Shown here in pieces: positions 34,101 to 42,660 of a stretch of DNA of 64,000 nt. Below the pieces are notes generated by a model, which did not search any database, had not been told where the DNA came from, and saw only the letters and a program-made list of their open reading frames with translations. Position 1 is the first letter of the stretch. Each line of letters starts with the position of its first letter. The stretch is from Rhodeus uyekii (lineage: Eukaryota; Chordata; Actinopteri; Cypriniformes; Acheilognathidae): positions 4,477,467-4,541,466 of the forward strand of contig JAWRVZ010000041.1 in the NCBI GenBank assembly GCA_037043235.1, read 5' to 3'. The position numbers and the translations under genes are program-made.

Positions 34101-35027
34101 AGCACCAGAAAGGTAGTAAAGACATCATTAAAGTCATCCTCATGACTCCAGTGGTTTAACCTCTGTTTTATGGAGTTATGAAATATTAAAGGTACAGAAA
34201 GTAATCAAATTTCATCAAAGATTTTGATTTGTGGTCCGAGGATGAACAAACATCTTGGATTTCGGACGACATGAGGACAGAATGTTTTTTAGGCAAACCA
34301 TTTAACGCACTTGCTCTATTCTAATAATGTTCTCCACTGTGATAATACACTACAGCTCAAAAGTTTGGGGTCAGTAATTTATTATTTTAAAGAAAATAAT
34401 ACATTTAGCCAGGGAAAAAAAATGCTGTTCTTTTGAACATGAAAAAGTCCTAAGCAGTTTTCAACATTAATAATTAACTACTGTATGACACTGAAAATTC
34501 AGTTTTACCATCAAATTCCATTTTAAAATAGAAGTTATTTGAAACTTTTTATAAAATAAGCGTGGTAAACTTAAATTTCAAAAACATTAAATAATCGTAC
34601 TGACCACAATCTTTTGAAAATCAGTAGTGTATAGCTATTCAATATTTTTTGACAGGAACAATAAATGAACTTTTTTGTAACCTGTGATTATGCAATCATA
34701 ACTAATTGTAAACACAACTGAAAGTTTTACCTCATTGAAGATGGCTATATTCTCACACTGTAGGATCCTGGTTTTGTGTGTAAATCCTGCACCATAAACA
34801 AACGTTTTAAAATGGTACCATGGTATAATCCCACAATCATTTCCCAAAATGTAAAGGTAATGCAGGCGTGAGTTTTATTTACATAAAAATACATTCTAGA
34901 AACAATTATCCAGTATTAATCACTTATTCCTCAAAATCCAGTGCTTACCTCTAAACGACAACTCCACTTTTCTGTCATATTTCCCTGGGAGATTATAGAT
35001 CTTCTTTAAAATGACAGTAATAGACAT
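12940..35027 (-). CDS. fer1l4: Fer-1-like protein 4, type-II ferlin, complete (46 coding exons, 2029 aa)
   Basis: A tail-anchored membrane protein with tandem C2 domains; ferlins act in Ca2+-dependent vesicle and membrane fusion. Forty-six exons with GT/AG boundaries sum to 6090 bases, exactly 2030 codons including TGA at 12940-12942. Order: C2A (about 1-110), acidic linker, C2B (232-345), FerI, C2C (390-510), FerA (730-870), FerB (870-960), C2D (982-1110), C2E (1163-1280), DWW(S)KY linker (1335-1350), C2F (1470-1600), C2G (1723-1860), one transmembrane helix (about 1996-2017) and a 12-residue luminal tail. The DysF region of dysferlin is absent, as in otoferlin-type ferlins. The protein aligns with otoferlin end to end; the name fer1l4 rests on its neighbours cpne1 and rbm12, which flank human FER1L4. 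fer1l6 is the alternative. Exon coordinates are given in the six block entries. Confidence 0.9.
14326..14395. repeat. Fragment of CAAAAGTTTGGGG-family repeat
   Basis: Contains TTTGAAATAGAAATCTTTTA and GACCCCAAACTTTGAAC, the terminal part of the element, inside a fer1l4 intron. Confidence 0.55.
15083..19326 (-). CDS. fer1l4: fer1l4 exons 32-40: acidic linker and C2F
   Basis: Exons: 19210-19326, 19095-19134, 17756-17859, 17479-17613, 17266-17382, 16721-16848, 16311-16481, 15891-16045, 15083-15264. Exon 32 encodes the family signature LDWWSKYYASL after a Glu/Lys-rich run. C2F has both Ca2+ loops intact: TDPNGKADPY and FDHDLVGSDDLIGE, five aspartates in the usual positions. Exon 34 must end at a CAA|GTCTGA donor because the next in-frame codon is a stop. 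Exon 38 ends at AA|GTGGGT: this junction restores the conserved DGYNKWRD, whereas the downstream GTAATG does not. The interval between exons 33 and 34 contains a Tigger-like element. Confidence 0.87.
15363..15432. repeat. (TA)n-rich microsatellite
   Basis: Tracts of TA with ATGTATATG interruptions in the fer1l4 intron between exons 39 and 40. Confidence 0.85.
15543..15724. repeat. Near-perfect inverted repeat with a (TA)n centre
   Basis: Arms 15543-15604 and 15663-15724 are reverse complements with about 4 mismatches in 62. The 58 bp spacer is mostly TA dinucleotides with AACAAAATTGTTATA at its left and TATAACAAAATGTT at the right edge. It may be a palindromic MITE or a (TA)n-nucleated rearrangement. 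It should form a long hairpin in single strands or in the pre-mRNA. Confidence 0.75.
17928..18770. mobile_element. Tigger/pogo-like non-autonomous DNA transposon
   Basis: Flanked by TA on both sides, as expected for Tc1/mariner-pogo insertions. The ends are CAGTGGAGTTCACTTATCTC and, read inward from the right, CAGTGGAATCCGGTTCTGTC; inside both ends lie GTTAACTCG and CCTCGG motifs. About 843 bp with no recognisable transposase. It contains a CpG-rich section, a (CA)n tract (about 18427-18446) and a perfect GCGCATGCGC at 18147-18156. Sits in the fer1l4 intron between exons 33 and 34. Confidence 0.65.
19909..23665 (-). CDS. fer1l4: fer1l4 exons 25-31: C2D and C2E
   Basis: Exons: 23541-23665, 23204-23338, 22781-22954, 21866-21976, 21454-21615, 20964-21132, 19909-20021. 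C2D begins YFQLRAHIYQARGIIAADDN and keeps the first acidic loop (ADDNGLSDP). Its third loop reads IYDYNKLGSS where otoferlin has DQDSMGKAD, so two acidic ligands are missing. Exon 25 ends ACA CGG|GTGGGT and exon 26 begins GTG ATG GAA. C2E (exon 29 on) starts VLYWGLRDLKRVNL and has basic or neutral residues where Ca2+ ligands would sit, as in other ferlins. Exon 30 ends in an acidic run (WKDEEEEQPE). Confidence 0.88.
20105..20480. repeat. CAAAAGTTTGGGG-family repeat in fer1l4 intron
   Basis: Starts ACGTTCAAAAGGTTTGGGG, with CTCACCAAGGCTGCATTTAT close behind. The far end is eroded. Confidence 0.7.
22043..22200 (-). repeat. tRNA-derived SINE, full length but degenerate
   Basis: On the minus strand a tRNA-like head (CTGTGGCTCAATCAGTAGAG) is followed by a mutated B box (GTTTTGATCC) and the tail CTTTGGATAAAAGCGTCTGC. 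It lies in the fer1l4 intron between exons 27 and 28. Confidence 0.75.
22341..22640. repeat. CAAAAGTTTGGGG-family repeat in fer1l4 intron
   Basis: Starts ACTGTTCAAAAGTTTGGAG and contains the family segment TGCATCACGGTTTCCACAAC. It has diverged with several indels. Confidence 0.65.
23779..26127 (-). CDS. fer1l4: fer1l4 exons 17-24: FerA and FerB region
   Basis: Exons: 26019-26127, 25246-25435, 25028-25148, 24801-24901, 24605-24692, 24391-24507, 24128-24280, 23779-23962. Exon 17 encodes DEFLLFASFFEVTMIDPTIG, the conserved closing strand block seen in all ferlins. Exons 19-22 make the helical FerA bundle (WSNFEDHSFRFHNSNWL through KNITKRLRFLALE). Exons 23-24 make FerB (PDVFLWMLSGGRRVAYARI and GEIFAKLEVYMWLGI). 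FerA is reported in other ferlins to bind membranes. The chain passes straight from FerB to C2D without DysF, placing it in the type-II group. Confidence 0.88.
25575..25880. repeat. Dispersed repeat related to the one at 8.7-9.0 kb, without AAC expansion
   Basis: Shares ACATG(T/A)TCCTGGATGAACA, TTTGTTGATCCATGAACA, CCTAACCCCATCCCTA and TAATTGGTTGATTG with 8701-9045. The (AAC)n block is absent here, so the expansion is specific to the other copy. Confidence 0.6.
26500..31180 (-). CDS. fer1l4: fer1l4 exons 9-16: C2B, FerI and C2C
   Basis: Exons: 31049-31180, 30633-30695, 30176-30260, 29387-29549, 29040-29214, 28256-28442, 26974-27252, 26500-26600. C2B starts VNVNVIEAQKLVGVNINPAV and lacks most Ca2+ ligands. 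FerI follows, with YQKWAPLTDPKDTRSGIKGY. C2C runs from WAKFVLKIFRAEGLPSM through FLDPYVQVTFAGQ to WNEQISFIEQFPPLA and DDANIGDVAVATHFLDL. Exon 15 continues GFNPTFGPAWVNLYGS and ends in a Lys/Arg-rich segment (LNLKRKSRKSKEKK). Exon 16 is a short, poorly conserved acidic piece (SEESEDVGAE) that may be optional: it is 101 bases long, so skipping it alone would shift the frame. Confidence 0.87.
27393..27600. repeat. Diverged MITE of the TTCACCC family plus (TC)n
   Basis: TTAAAGGGATATACTCAAGA, then CCTGTCATCATTTACTC, a (TC)n run and CTGAATGACTTTCTTCAGTG, a familiar interior of this family. The right end is missing. Confidence 0.6.
27620..28136. mobile_element. Tigger-like MITE between two (TA)n tracts
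   Basis: The element proper is about 27674-28034. Its right end is AACAAGGGATTACTG followed by TA, and its left end is TACAGAAATCCTTAGCC. Internal matches (GCGGATTTTTCC and AGCGGATTTTCGCC) continue the inverted repeat loosely. No transposase frame. (TA)n tracts border both sides (about 27630-27672 and 28097-28136), which fits insertion of a TA-targeting element into a TA microsatellite. Confidence 0.6.
31316..35027 (-). CDS. fer1l4: fer1l4 exons 1-8: C2A and acidic linker
   Basis: Exons: 34949-35027, 34731-34786, 33060-33148, 32840-32939, 32582-32676, 31827-31868, 31569-31742, 31316-31376. The start MSITVILKKIYNLPGKYDRK lines up residue by residue with the otoferlin start, which fixes the initiation codon at 35027. 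C2A continues with HFRWPHYGKIERDEVLSIS and LLGKLVISLQHVVSV, and lacks the usual Ca2+-binding aspartates, as in otoferlin. Exon 7 supplies a strongly acidic linker (GDEDDDNDYDDDYDFADIE). Exon 5 encodes the strand IYIELEVKYSP that closes C2A. Confidence 0.87.
31872..32570. repeat. Long polypurine simple-repeat tract (GGAT/GGAA-rich)
   Basis: Roughly 700 bp between fer1l4 exons 5 and 6, almost entirely A and G on the plus strand, made of degenerate ATGGA, GGAT and GAAGG units. The clearest run is (GGAT)n at about 32401-32428. Open frames across it on the minus strand (Ser/Phe/Pro/His-rich) are by-products of the repeat. The transcribed strand is pyrimidine-rich. Confidence 0.8.
33930..34290. repeat. 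MITE of the AAAGGGTTAGTTCA family
   Basis: Starts TTTAAAGGGTTAGTTCAACC and ATTCTGTCATTAATAAATCA, with CATTGTTCCAAACCTGTGAG and GGACGACATGAGGACAGAAT further in, all typical of this family. In fer1l4 intron 2. Confidence 0.65.
34351..34632. repeat. CAAAAGTTTGGGG-family repeat, both ends present
   Basis: Left end CTCAAAAGTTTGGGGTCAGT, right end ACTGACCACAATCTTTTGAA; inverted ends. In fer1l4 intron 2. Confidence 0.75.
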
Positions 35028-36518
35028 GGCTGATTGCTGCTGTGTTTCTGCGGCTTGTTATCCTGATCCACTGTTAGCTTTGAGTAATGTTGGTCCTCAT
35101 TTTAAGATATAAATATAGAAATAAGTGGAAGACTGATAAATCCTCTATCAAGCAGCTTTCAAACTTCCAACACACATGTGGCCTTCGAAAACATTGTCAG
35201 ACCATAAAACCATACACCTTGAGGAACTGTGCCGGAATTCCTTAAGGAAAACTCCCTAGGCAGGAGGAGTTGAAATATTTACCTATGATAATTTAAGTTA
35301 ACAGTTAGTGAACTAAGGGCGTAATAAGAGCATACAGGTGAACAGCTTTACTCCGATCAGCCTTTAAGACTCCTTTCAATTCTATGACATCCTGATAAAA
35401 AGGCCAATGGGACTCCATAAAGTGATTAAAACAATACTAAGCCTTTTTTGTTGCAGACATGACAAACTACACATTTGAGTACTTAAAAAAACAACAACAC
35501 GTGTGTCAAGGCAATTTTATTCATTTCTTCTTGACAGTTACAAAACTTGTGTAACCAAGCGTCAATGGCTTCTGAAGAACTGAACATGTTGCCGCGTAAA
35601 CATACTACATGATTTGTTAAAACAAATGACAAAACAATGATAACATGATTATAGGCAACATCTTTTGGGAAGAACGTATTCCCTTTAAATCATTTGATTA
35701 TAAAGATAACGGCCCCATAAGGCACCATGTGGCAATAGCAAGCAGAGATATGAATAAACTGGAGCTCTAACTTTACGTTTCGATTAAGGTGCAAACATTT
35801 GTGTTAGATAAATCTGTCATTCCAAACAAATCTTTAAAATATTCCTTGGCACCAACTCCCAAAAAAACAACAACCCCCAAACACTGATAAAGAAATGATG
35901 TGGTCCCAAACTCTACGTAATGCCTTTATGACAGTAAACCAGCATTTTTAAATTCAGTACTACTTAGATTAATATAGTTTGCTAGTGTAAGCAGTGACTT
36001 CTTTGGTAAGGTTCTAACTACTAATCATCTCCATTACAACAGCATGATTATGTATTTCTGCATAGTGGCTGAATAATCACTATAATCTGATAACTACTAT
36101 GGTGCAGAAAGTGCAGTGAATTCATAAACCAGCATTCCTGATAGATATCGCATACATGAGCATCAAAAAGCAGCGAAAGAAGTGACTTCAAATCTTGGCT
36201 TAAGGAAATCAAGGCATTTGCATCCATAAACAAGAATATAAAAAATATATGCAATAATACAGAAAAAAATATATCTATAAAAAGCAATATTTATCTAAGC
36301 TATTCCATTAGGAAAATAATAATGAGGAATCAAGGAAGAATTGAAAATTACAATTGTTGGCATAATGTATAAAAAATGTCAATATAAATGGAAGTGGTTT
36401 TTGTAAGAGTTCAACACCCGGCATATTGCTTCCTGTAACAGAGCAGTGGCTCCCTCTTGTGGTGATCCATATATTTTACTTCGATACCCATGATTCAGTC
36501 TCCAGTGCAAACCTGTGT
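35028..36518. other. Gap between fer1l4 start and cpne1 stop
   Basis: About 1.5 kb holding the presumed fer1l4 5' leader and promoter (right of 35027) and the cpne1 3' untranslated region (left of 36519). No clear TATA or NRF-1 site, no repeat of named type and no other gene seen. Confidence 0.5.
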
Positions 36519-39500
36519 CTACTTGGTCAGTGGAGGTGGGTTGACAGGAAGCAGATTTCTCATTTTAAAGTAGGACACCAGTTGATTTGGCACCTCAGCT
36601 AGAACGCTCTGAGCCAGTGCTTCTTTAGGAGCCTAGGATGTGAAAAATGAAATGCCATAAGTATTGACAGTCATGTAACAACAGAAAACACTGGATATGA
36701 ATTTAAGAACTTCTAACCAGCATGCAATATCTATTCAAATTTAAATAAGATCATACACTGGCAAACTGCTTGAAAGGCACGAACTGCACAATATCTCTGA
36801 CCGCCGCCTCTCCGGTCAAAGATTTGAGAACTCCATTGTCCCCATCAAGAAACTCCATGGCCTTAAAGTCTGCCTCACCCACACCCACGATGATAATGGA
36901 CATAGGAAGTTTGGAGCTGTTCACGATGGACTGTCTGGTCTGGTCGAGATCAGTGATCTCCCCGTCAGTGATGATCAAGAGCACAAAGTATTGCTAAATG
37001 AGAGAGAGAAAAAAAAAAGACATTAGACACACAAGGTGCGGATGGACTGAAACGAATATGGTAGATCATAGATCAAATACGCAGTGGTACTCCTCAAACC
37101 ACATCCTGCTTTGGATGAGCCAGTGGCATTTGTTGGCGTCACTCACAGCTGCATTTGGTTGCTGGGCAGCTCCGGCTGCAATTCGGGCCACGTGATTTAT
37201 AATGGGGGAGAAGTTAGTAGGTCCATAGAGACGGACTTGAGGCAAAGCCATGCGGTAGGCGTCCACAATTCCTTGCACTCCTGCATGGTATAAAACATCA
37301 GCACATGTGACAAACAAGCTGGAAAGTCTTAAAAATTAGGCAGTTAGCTAATTATTAAAATATGAGTCTAACTCTCAAACACTGGGGCTCTTACCTGGGC
37401 AATATGGGCTACTGGCATTGAAGTTCAATGGGAACTCATGGGATACCTAAGATATTGTAAAAAGGCACTTTAGTCAATTTCAATTATGATTACAACTAGT
37501 AATGAAGAAGCATCAATGTCTAACCTGGAAGTTTGGAGGTACTTGGGCACCAAATCCAAATGCTGGGAAAAGTTTATCACTACAACGGAAGACAGAAAAG
37601 AAGACAAAGTCACTTACGTGCTCAAAAGCTGAATGTAACCGATCAAAATTTAAAAATAACATCTATTTTTAAATATATTAAATTGTAATTTATTCAAGCA
37701 AAGCAAAACTGAGCTCTTCAGAAATTATTCTAATATGCTAATTTGGATTCAAAAACTTTTGCTGAATTTACATTTACGCATTTGGCAGACTGTTTTATCC
37801 AAATGTGCAAGATACACATTGACTTTCTAATCAGTTCATGCTCTCCCTGGGAGTCAAACCCATGACCTTGGTGTTGCAAGCGCCACGCTCTACTGTTTGA
37901 CTGACAGGAAAGAATTTAAGGCTTCTTTTCTGAATATAAGTATTACTTAAAAACAAAACAAAAAAACAATTACAATGCACTAGTCAATAGCAGAACATAC
38001 ATATTAGTTTGTAGCAACAAAAGCATTCAGGCACACAGTGGAAAGTGTATGAAATCAAAAAACAAATCCCCTTCTTACGCGTCATAGTCTTGGACTACCT
38101 GGCCGACGGACCAGATGGCTGACAGATACTGGTTCACACCATTAGGGCTCAGATAGTGAAGCGAGTCAGGGGAGCGGGGGTCTCCGTTAGAGCCAGTGAA
38201 ATCAATCCCCACCTAAAACCGAACAATTTCCAGCTTAAACGATACCGCCTCAAATTTACAACCTAAATTTGAAGTCGTACATTATACCCATTCATTACAT
38301 CAACATGCAGGATAAACACCTGCAATCAGAAGCAAATATTGTGCCATGACTGATCTTACCGTGAAGTTAATTTGGCAACCTCCCATAACATAATCCAGAA
38401 ACGAATACTGTGCCTCAAGCTGGAAGACAGCGTGGAAATCATGATCATTATTGCAGAAGCATTGTTAAAAATTATGGAATTTGCATTATCATGCATATCA
38501 GACGGAGTTGTTCGAACCTTGCAATCCTTAATCTTGACGACCCCAGAGTTCTTATAACTCTTTTTCTTCTTTTGTTTCTCTGGATGAATGCAGTCAAACT
38601 CAACCTACAAAAAAATTACAACTTTTAACTTATGCCTCATAATAAAAAACTCAGAAACTAAGGAAGTGAATAGAATGAAACTATGTGACGAAAAGGAAGT
38701 GTTCTACAGTTAACACAAGGACGACAAGAAAGCCTGGCACAGTGAAGGTGGAGTCTCACCGGGGAGCCATGAACTGCTTTCTGCAGATCTGACACATTAG
38801 TTTGAAACACACCAATGAGATCGTGAGAGCCATCGTTATCATAATCATAACAATGAACCTAAAAAAAAAAAGCCACGAACAGACACACAGACAGAAAGAA
38901 AGATGTTTAGAGAAGATTAACGGACATGCATCCTGCTCACCGCATTGTCTTTAGCCTCCATTAGTTTAGCGGCGGTGCAGGTGAACTCTCCTATCATGTC
39001 TGAGCTTGTGTCTTCATCCTTATCGTAACAAGTTACCTAGCAATTAGACAAAGCTTTAGTTTAAGGACTAGGACAACTGAAAGTTGTTTTTATGATGCAA
39101 TGGGTTATTTTTTCTGACCAAACAGCTTCCTCCCAAAAGATGCTGCCGAAATTTGGTACACTAATGTTTACTTGACTGGATCACTTTTAAAACTATCACA
39201 GTAAAGACTATGCATTGTTATTTTACACATTTGACTGCTTTATACATTTTATGTACTATTTCTAGAGCTTGAGGTTTTTTAGGTCGTTTGTTTTCTTTGC
39301 TCTTTCTGTATCACTCTTTATTTACCTTCAGGCTAGTCTTAGTTTAAATTACATTGAAAATGGTGATTAGAATTATGGCACATTTCAGTGGTATAAAATA
39401 TCTATCTATACACATATATACTCACACACAGACGTATACATTCATGTATGCATGCATACACACTTTAACTTTTCGTTGTCATTGTTGCCAAAAGTGTTAG

Positions 39501-42124
39501 CAAAGTAAAGGAAAGGGCTCTGTCTCTAAGGATAAATAATTCTGCAATTTTTCCGCAACTCTGACAAGCTACAATGACAAACACACATCTAAGAGCATTA
39601 AACTCTTTGCAGTTACCTTGATTGGTTTGTTCAGGTCACCACCACAGAATGTATGCAGGGAGACAGTAAACTTTTTCCAAGATGGATTCAAATTATTCTT
39701 GATGACCTATTGGTAACACACAAAAGTTAACAACCATCAGCAAACAAATGCAACAACACATTAATTGTTTTGCATGCACAAATAGACTTATATTTGGTTC
39801 GCTGAGTGACTGAAAGCGAGTAAAAACCTCTGTCCTGTGAACTAGCTGCCATTTCCCATCTTCTTCTTGCTTGAAAAACTCCAAGAATGGATCAGACTTC
39901 CCAAACAAATCCTGAAAAAGATAAGTCAATAGTGTAGCTTCCATGTAACAAAACAGTTAGTATCATAACTGGCTTTTAACCCTGAATATGGCAATGATTT
40001 TTGTGTGGTAAGCCAGCAATTTCAACATTTTCACTGCTGTTTTTGCAGCAACAACTGATGAAGGACAAATCATAATTGGTTTTAATAGGATGCAAGAATA
40101 GGATGATTATATCTACCTTTTTATCCAGGTTTTTGGCCTCCACTTCCAGGACAATAGCCCTATTGTCCTTTACTTCATCTGCTGTTATCTGTAGAAACCA
40201 AAAATACAGCAATGCTAAATGTAAGAACCCTTTTCAATTGCAGAACCGTTGTAAAAAGATGGAAAGAGATGCTCATAAAAAATGTATAGTTAAATTTTGG
40301 TATTCACAGACAAACTTTGCATAAAGTGATATGCAAATTCGCATAAATGCTTCTACAAATAAAGATACCGCCAATGTAAATTAATTGAATTCTGATGCCT
40401 GTAAAACATTCATCAGGAAGACAGTAAACCTTTCATGTGACAATGTTCTTTTATAAATGTTGCAATATTAGAAATATCACCATTTATGAACATACCGTTA
40501 TTGTGCCTTTCCCAGCTGGTTTATTTGCCTTAAGTTGAAGGGGTCTGGTAATCTTTCTACTTGATACAATCTGTTGTAAAGTTTGGTGCACAAATAAAGC
40601 CATTAAGCATTTTAATGAAGTACTGAGTCCCTAATTATATAGCACTATTCTGCAGCAAATCGCTCCAAACAATACATACCTGACCAAGGGAGCATTCAAA
40701 GCCTCCCAGGAAGTCATCATCCTTGAGGTCAATAGATTTGTTGTCAATGTCATAGACGCCGAACTTTAGTTTCTGCACCTTCTCAAAGTAGTAGTCAATG
40801 TGAAGTTTTGTTGAGAACTCGGGGTCCTGGCAATTCTTCACTCTCTCCGTGCGTTCTAACTGCAATGATCACATACATTCAGCAACGTGACGAGCAGTTA
40901 AAGAAATTAAATTAAACCATCAAAATATGAGGATTTTTTTTGTTTTAAATATGAGGGAAGAACAAAACAAGGGATTTATCTGAGAAATCAAATGGCAAAA
41001 AAGGCAAACAGCATCTATAGGTTTCATACAACTACAAAAATAAATAAATAATAATCACAGGGGAGAAAACAAAAACATTGACAATCAGTTATTAATATTT
41101 TATTAGTTCCCTCTTATTTGTGCATGGGTTTATATATATATATATATATAAGCCTGGTGAAAAACGATCGCCACACAATCTGGCATTGAGGCTCAGTTAA
41201 AATAATTAAATACGCTTACAAAATGTTAAACAAATTTAGAATGTTCGCAGAAAATATCAGTTTCCAAAACATTTATTCTGCCATTAAAAGTAATAATCCA
41301 GTGAGATTTTTGCATGCACAAGGAGTCTGACAACAGCTGGTGTGATCCACACGGATATCTAATCTCATCATCATCAAGTCCATCTGGGATTACTGTGAGT
41401 GTGTGCGTGTATAAAATACACACACACTTATGGCTTATGCATTAGATTTCCTGTAGGTCAAACAGTAAAGTGTGGCGCTTGCAACACCAAGGTCATGGGT
41501 TCAATTCCCAGGGAAAGCAAGAGCAAGAATTAAATTGTCAAAGTGTATCTTGTATGCAATGGAAGTCGCTTAGGATAAAAGCATCTGTCAAATGCATAAA
41601 TGTAAAAGTCGATTTATGCTTTCTGCAATCCTAAAGCCTGTAAAATAATTTTTTACCAATGATAATTTAATAAACCTGTAAAGCAAGGAATATTTATATT
41701 TAATATATATATTTCTTTAATATATTACTAAAAGGATATTAACTATTTTACCAACTACTTTAAAATATAAAGTGTTATTTCAATAATTTAATAATAACTT
41801 ATTTACGTAACATTACAACTGTTGCAAAGGTGTCAGCAATCAGTGACTTTTTTTGTGTGTGTTTTTAGCAAGCCGTGACATCGTCCCCCCCCCCCCCCCC
41901 CATCAAAACTGTTGCAGTGATATATTCAGCAGAGGTTATTATGTATATAAAATGTTTTATTGCAACGGCTGTTGGAGGGTTATAGTGTATACCTCTGTCC
42001 ATTTGTCATCGCCGACACTCTGCAGCAGAACACACAGAGGATCAGATTTGGATCCAACATCTTTATCCAGAAGATTATTGCAAGAAATGGAGAGCTCGAC
42101 TTTCGACACACACTGAACGGCCAT
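36519..42124 (-). CDS. cpne1: Copine-1, complete, with two alternative versions of one C2B exon
   Basis: Copines are soluble Ca2+-dependent phospholipid-binding proteins with two C2 domains and a vWA-like domain. Exons: 41993-42124, 40680-40859, 40496-40570, 40117-40188, 39828-39911, 39617-39706, 7a 38941-39036 or 7b 38760-38858, 38518-38604, 38360-38419, 38079-38212, 37525-37579, 37395-37446, 37147-37280, 36757-36993, 36519-36632. With 7b the sum is 1605 bases: 534 residues plus TAG, against about 537 in mammals. C2A is about 1-130 (DKDVGSKSDPL, DIDNKSIDLKDDDFLGG), C2B 131-260 and vWA 295-500 with a MIDAS-like DFTGSNGDP. Intron phases are mostly 0. The last internal donor is GCCAGT|GTATGA, chosen because it restores FASAPKEALAQ. 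The acceptor CAG abuts the start ATG, so at least one upstream leader exon exists. Orthology to CPNE1 rests on the adjacent rbm12; the sequence is also close to CPNE3. Confidence 0.9.
37764..37912 (-). repeat. tRNA-derived SINE, nearly complete
   Basis: On the minus strand the head holds a B box GGTTTGACTCC (about 37850-37860) and GCAACACCAAGGTCATGG, followed by the tail GGATAAAACAGTCTGCC. In cpne1 intron between exons 10 and 11. Confidence 0.8.
38941..39036 (-). CDS. cpne1: cpne1 alternative exon 7a (second version of C2B loop 3)
   Basis: Encodes 32 residues starting VTCYDKDEDTSSDMIGEF, phase 0 at both ends, between exon 6 and exon 7b. Exon 7b (38760-38858) starts VHCYDYDNDGSHDLIGVF. Aligned without gaps, 13 of 32 residues are identical, including the loop aspartates, Cys-Tyr-Asp and Ile-Gly-x-Phe. 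Known copines have only one such segment, matching 7b. The intron between 7a and 7b is only 82 bases. The acceptor (ATTGCTAG) is weaker than that of 7b, which has a long T run; the donor GTGAGC is good. It looks like a functional, mutually exclusive exon. Confidence 0.7.
41131..41150. repeat. (TA)n microsatellite
   Basis: Short TA tract in cpne1 intron 1. A separate run of about 15 C residues sits at about 41886-41900. Confidence 0.85.
41446..41607 (+). repeat. tRNA-derived SINE, full length
   Basis: The head TTTCCTGTAGGTCAAACAGT resembles a tRNA A-box region. GCTTGCAACACCAAGGTCAT and the B box GGTTCAATTCC (41498-41508) follow, then a linker and the tail TAGGATAAAAGCATCTGTC with AAATGTAAAA. 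This gives the clearest view of the family's structure. It lies in cpne1 intron 1, opposite to the gene. Confidence 0.82.
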
Positions 42125-42452
42125 CTGAAAACCACAACACACAAAACTGCATTAAGATCTGAAACTGCTTCAAAAAAAATTATTCAGCGCTCACACTCGA
42201 AGAAACATTTTCCGTAACAAAGAGCAATACAAGACTCAGACATGCTCAGTTTTACAAAATTATGCATTTTAAAACATGAAGCAAAAATGTGGCCTAAACG
42301 TCAGTATTTGAGACTTTCCGACAGTCACGCCCTTAAATGTATTAACGCGATTAAAACTATATATCTGCATTGCTTCATAGCGCATTGCAAATCTAATAAC
42401 CCGCTACAATAAGATGAGCTCACAACCGCGAGCGTGAAACTAAAAGTCATAC

Positions 42453-42545
42453 CCTTAACAACTTCAAAACAGTAGAAATTGTGTTCGGAGATTCTCTGTC
42501 CCAAAACTGCTTACTACTACCGTCTACACCCTGACACGTTCATGT
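42453..42545 (-). other. cpne1: Candidate non-coding leader exon of cpne1
   Basis: A good donor AAGG|GTATGAC at 42453/42452 lies 330 bases upstream of the acceptor that abuts the cpne1 ATG. The right boundary (transcription start) is a guess near 42540. Another strong donor, CAG|GTAAGTT, lies at 43611/43610 and could belong to an alternative leader. Confidence 0.45.
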
Positions 42546-42660
42546 AATATAAAATGAGCAGAGTGGCGCCTTTCACTTCCTCTCTGTACGTGCAACGCTA
42601 TTGGCCAAAACGCCAGATGAACTACGCTGCGATTGGTCAGGCGCCTGTCAATCACAGCCC
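42546..42660 (-). promoter_or_regulatory. Probable local cpne1 promoter
   Basis: Contains two inverted CCAAT boxes for a minus-strand gene (CTATTGGCC about 42598-42606 and GCGATTGGTC about 42629-42638) and an ETS-type GAGGAAGTG (minus strand, about 42577-42585). Fairly GC-rich compared with its flanks. Confidence 0.45.

Noticed and set aside
41446..41607. Functional tRNA gene
   Set aside because: The A box is degenerate, no cloverleaf with a closing acceptor stem is apparent, and the sequence continues into a SINE tail shared by several copies.
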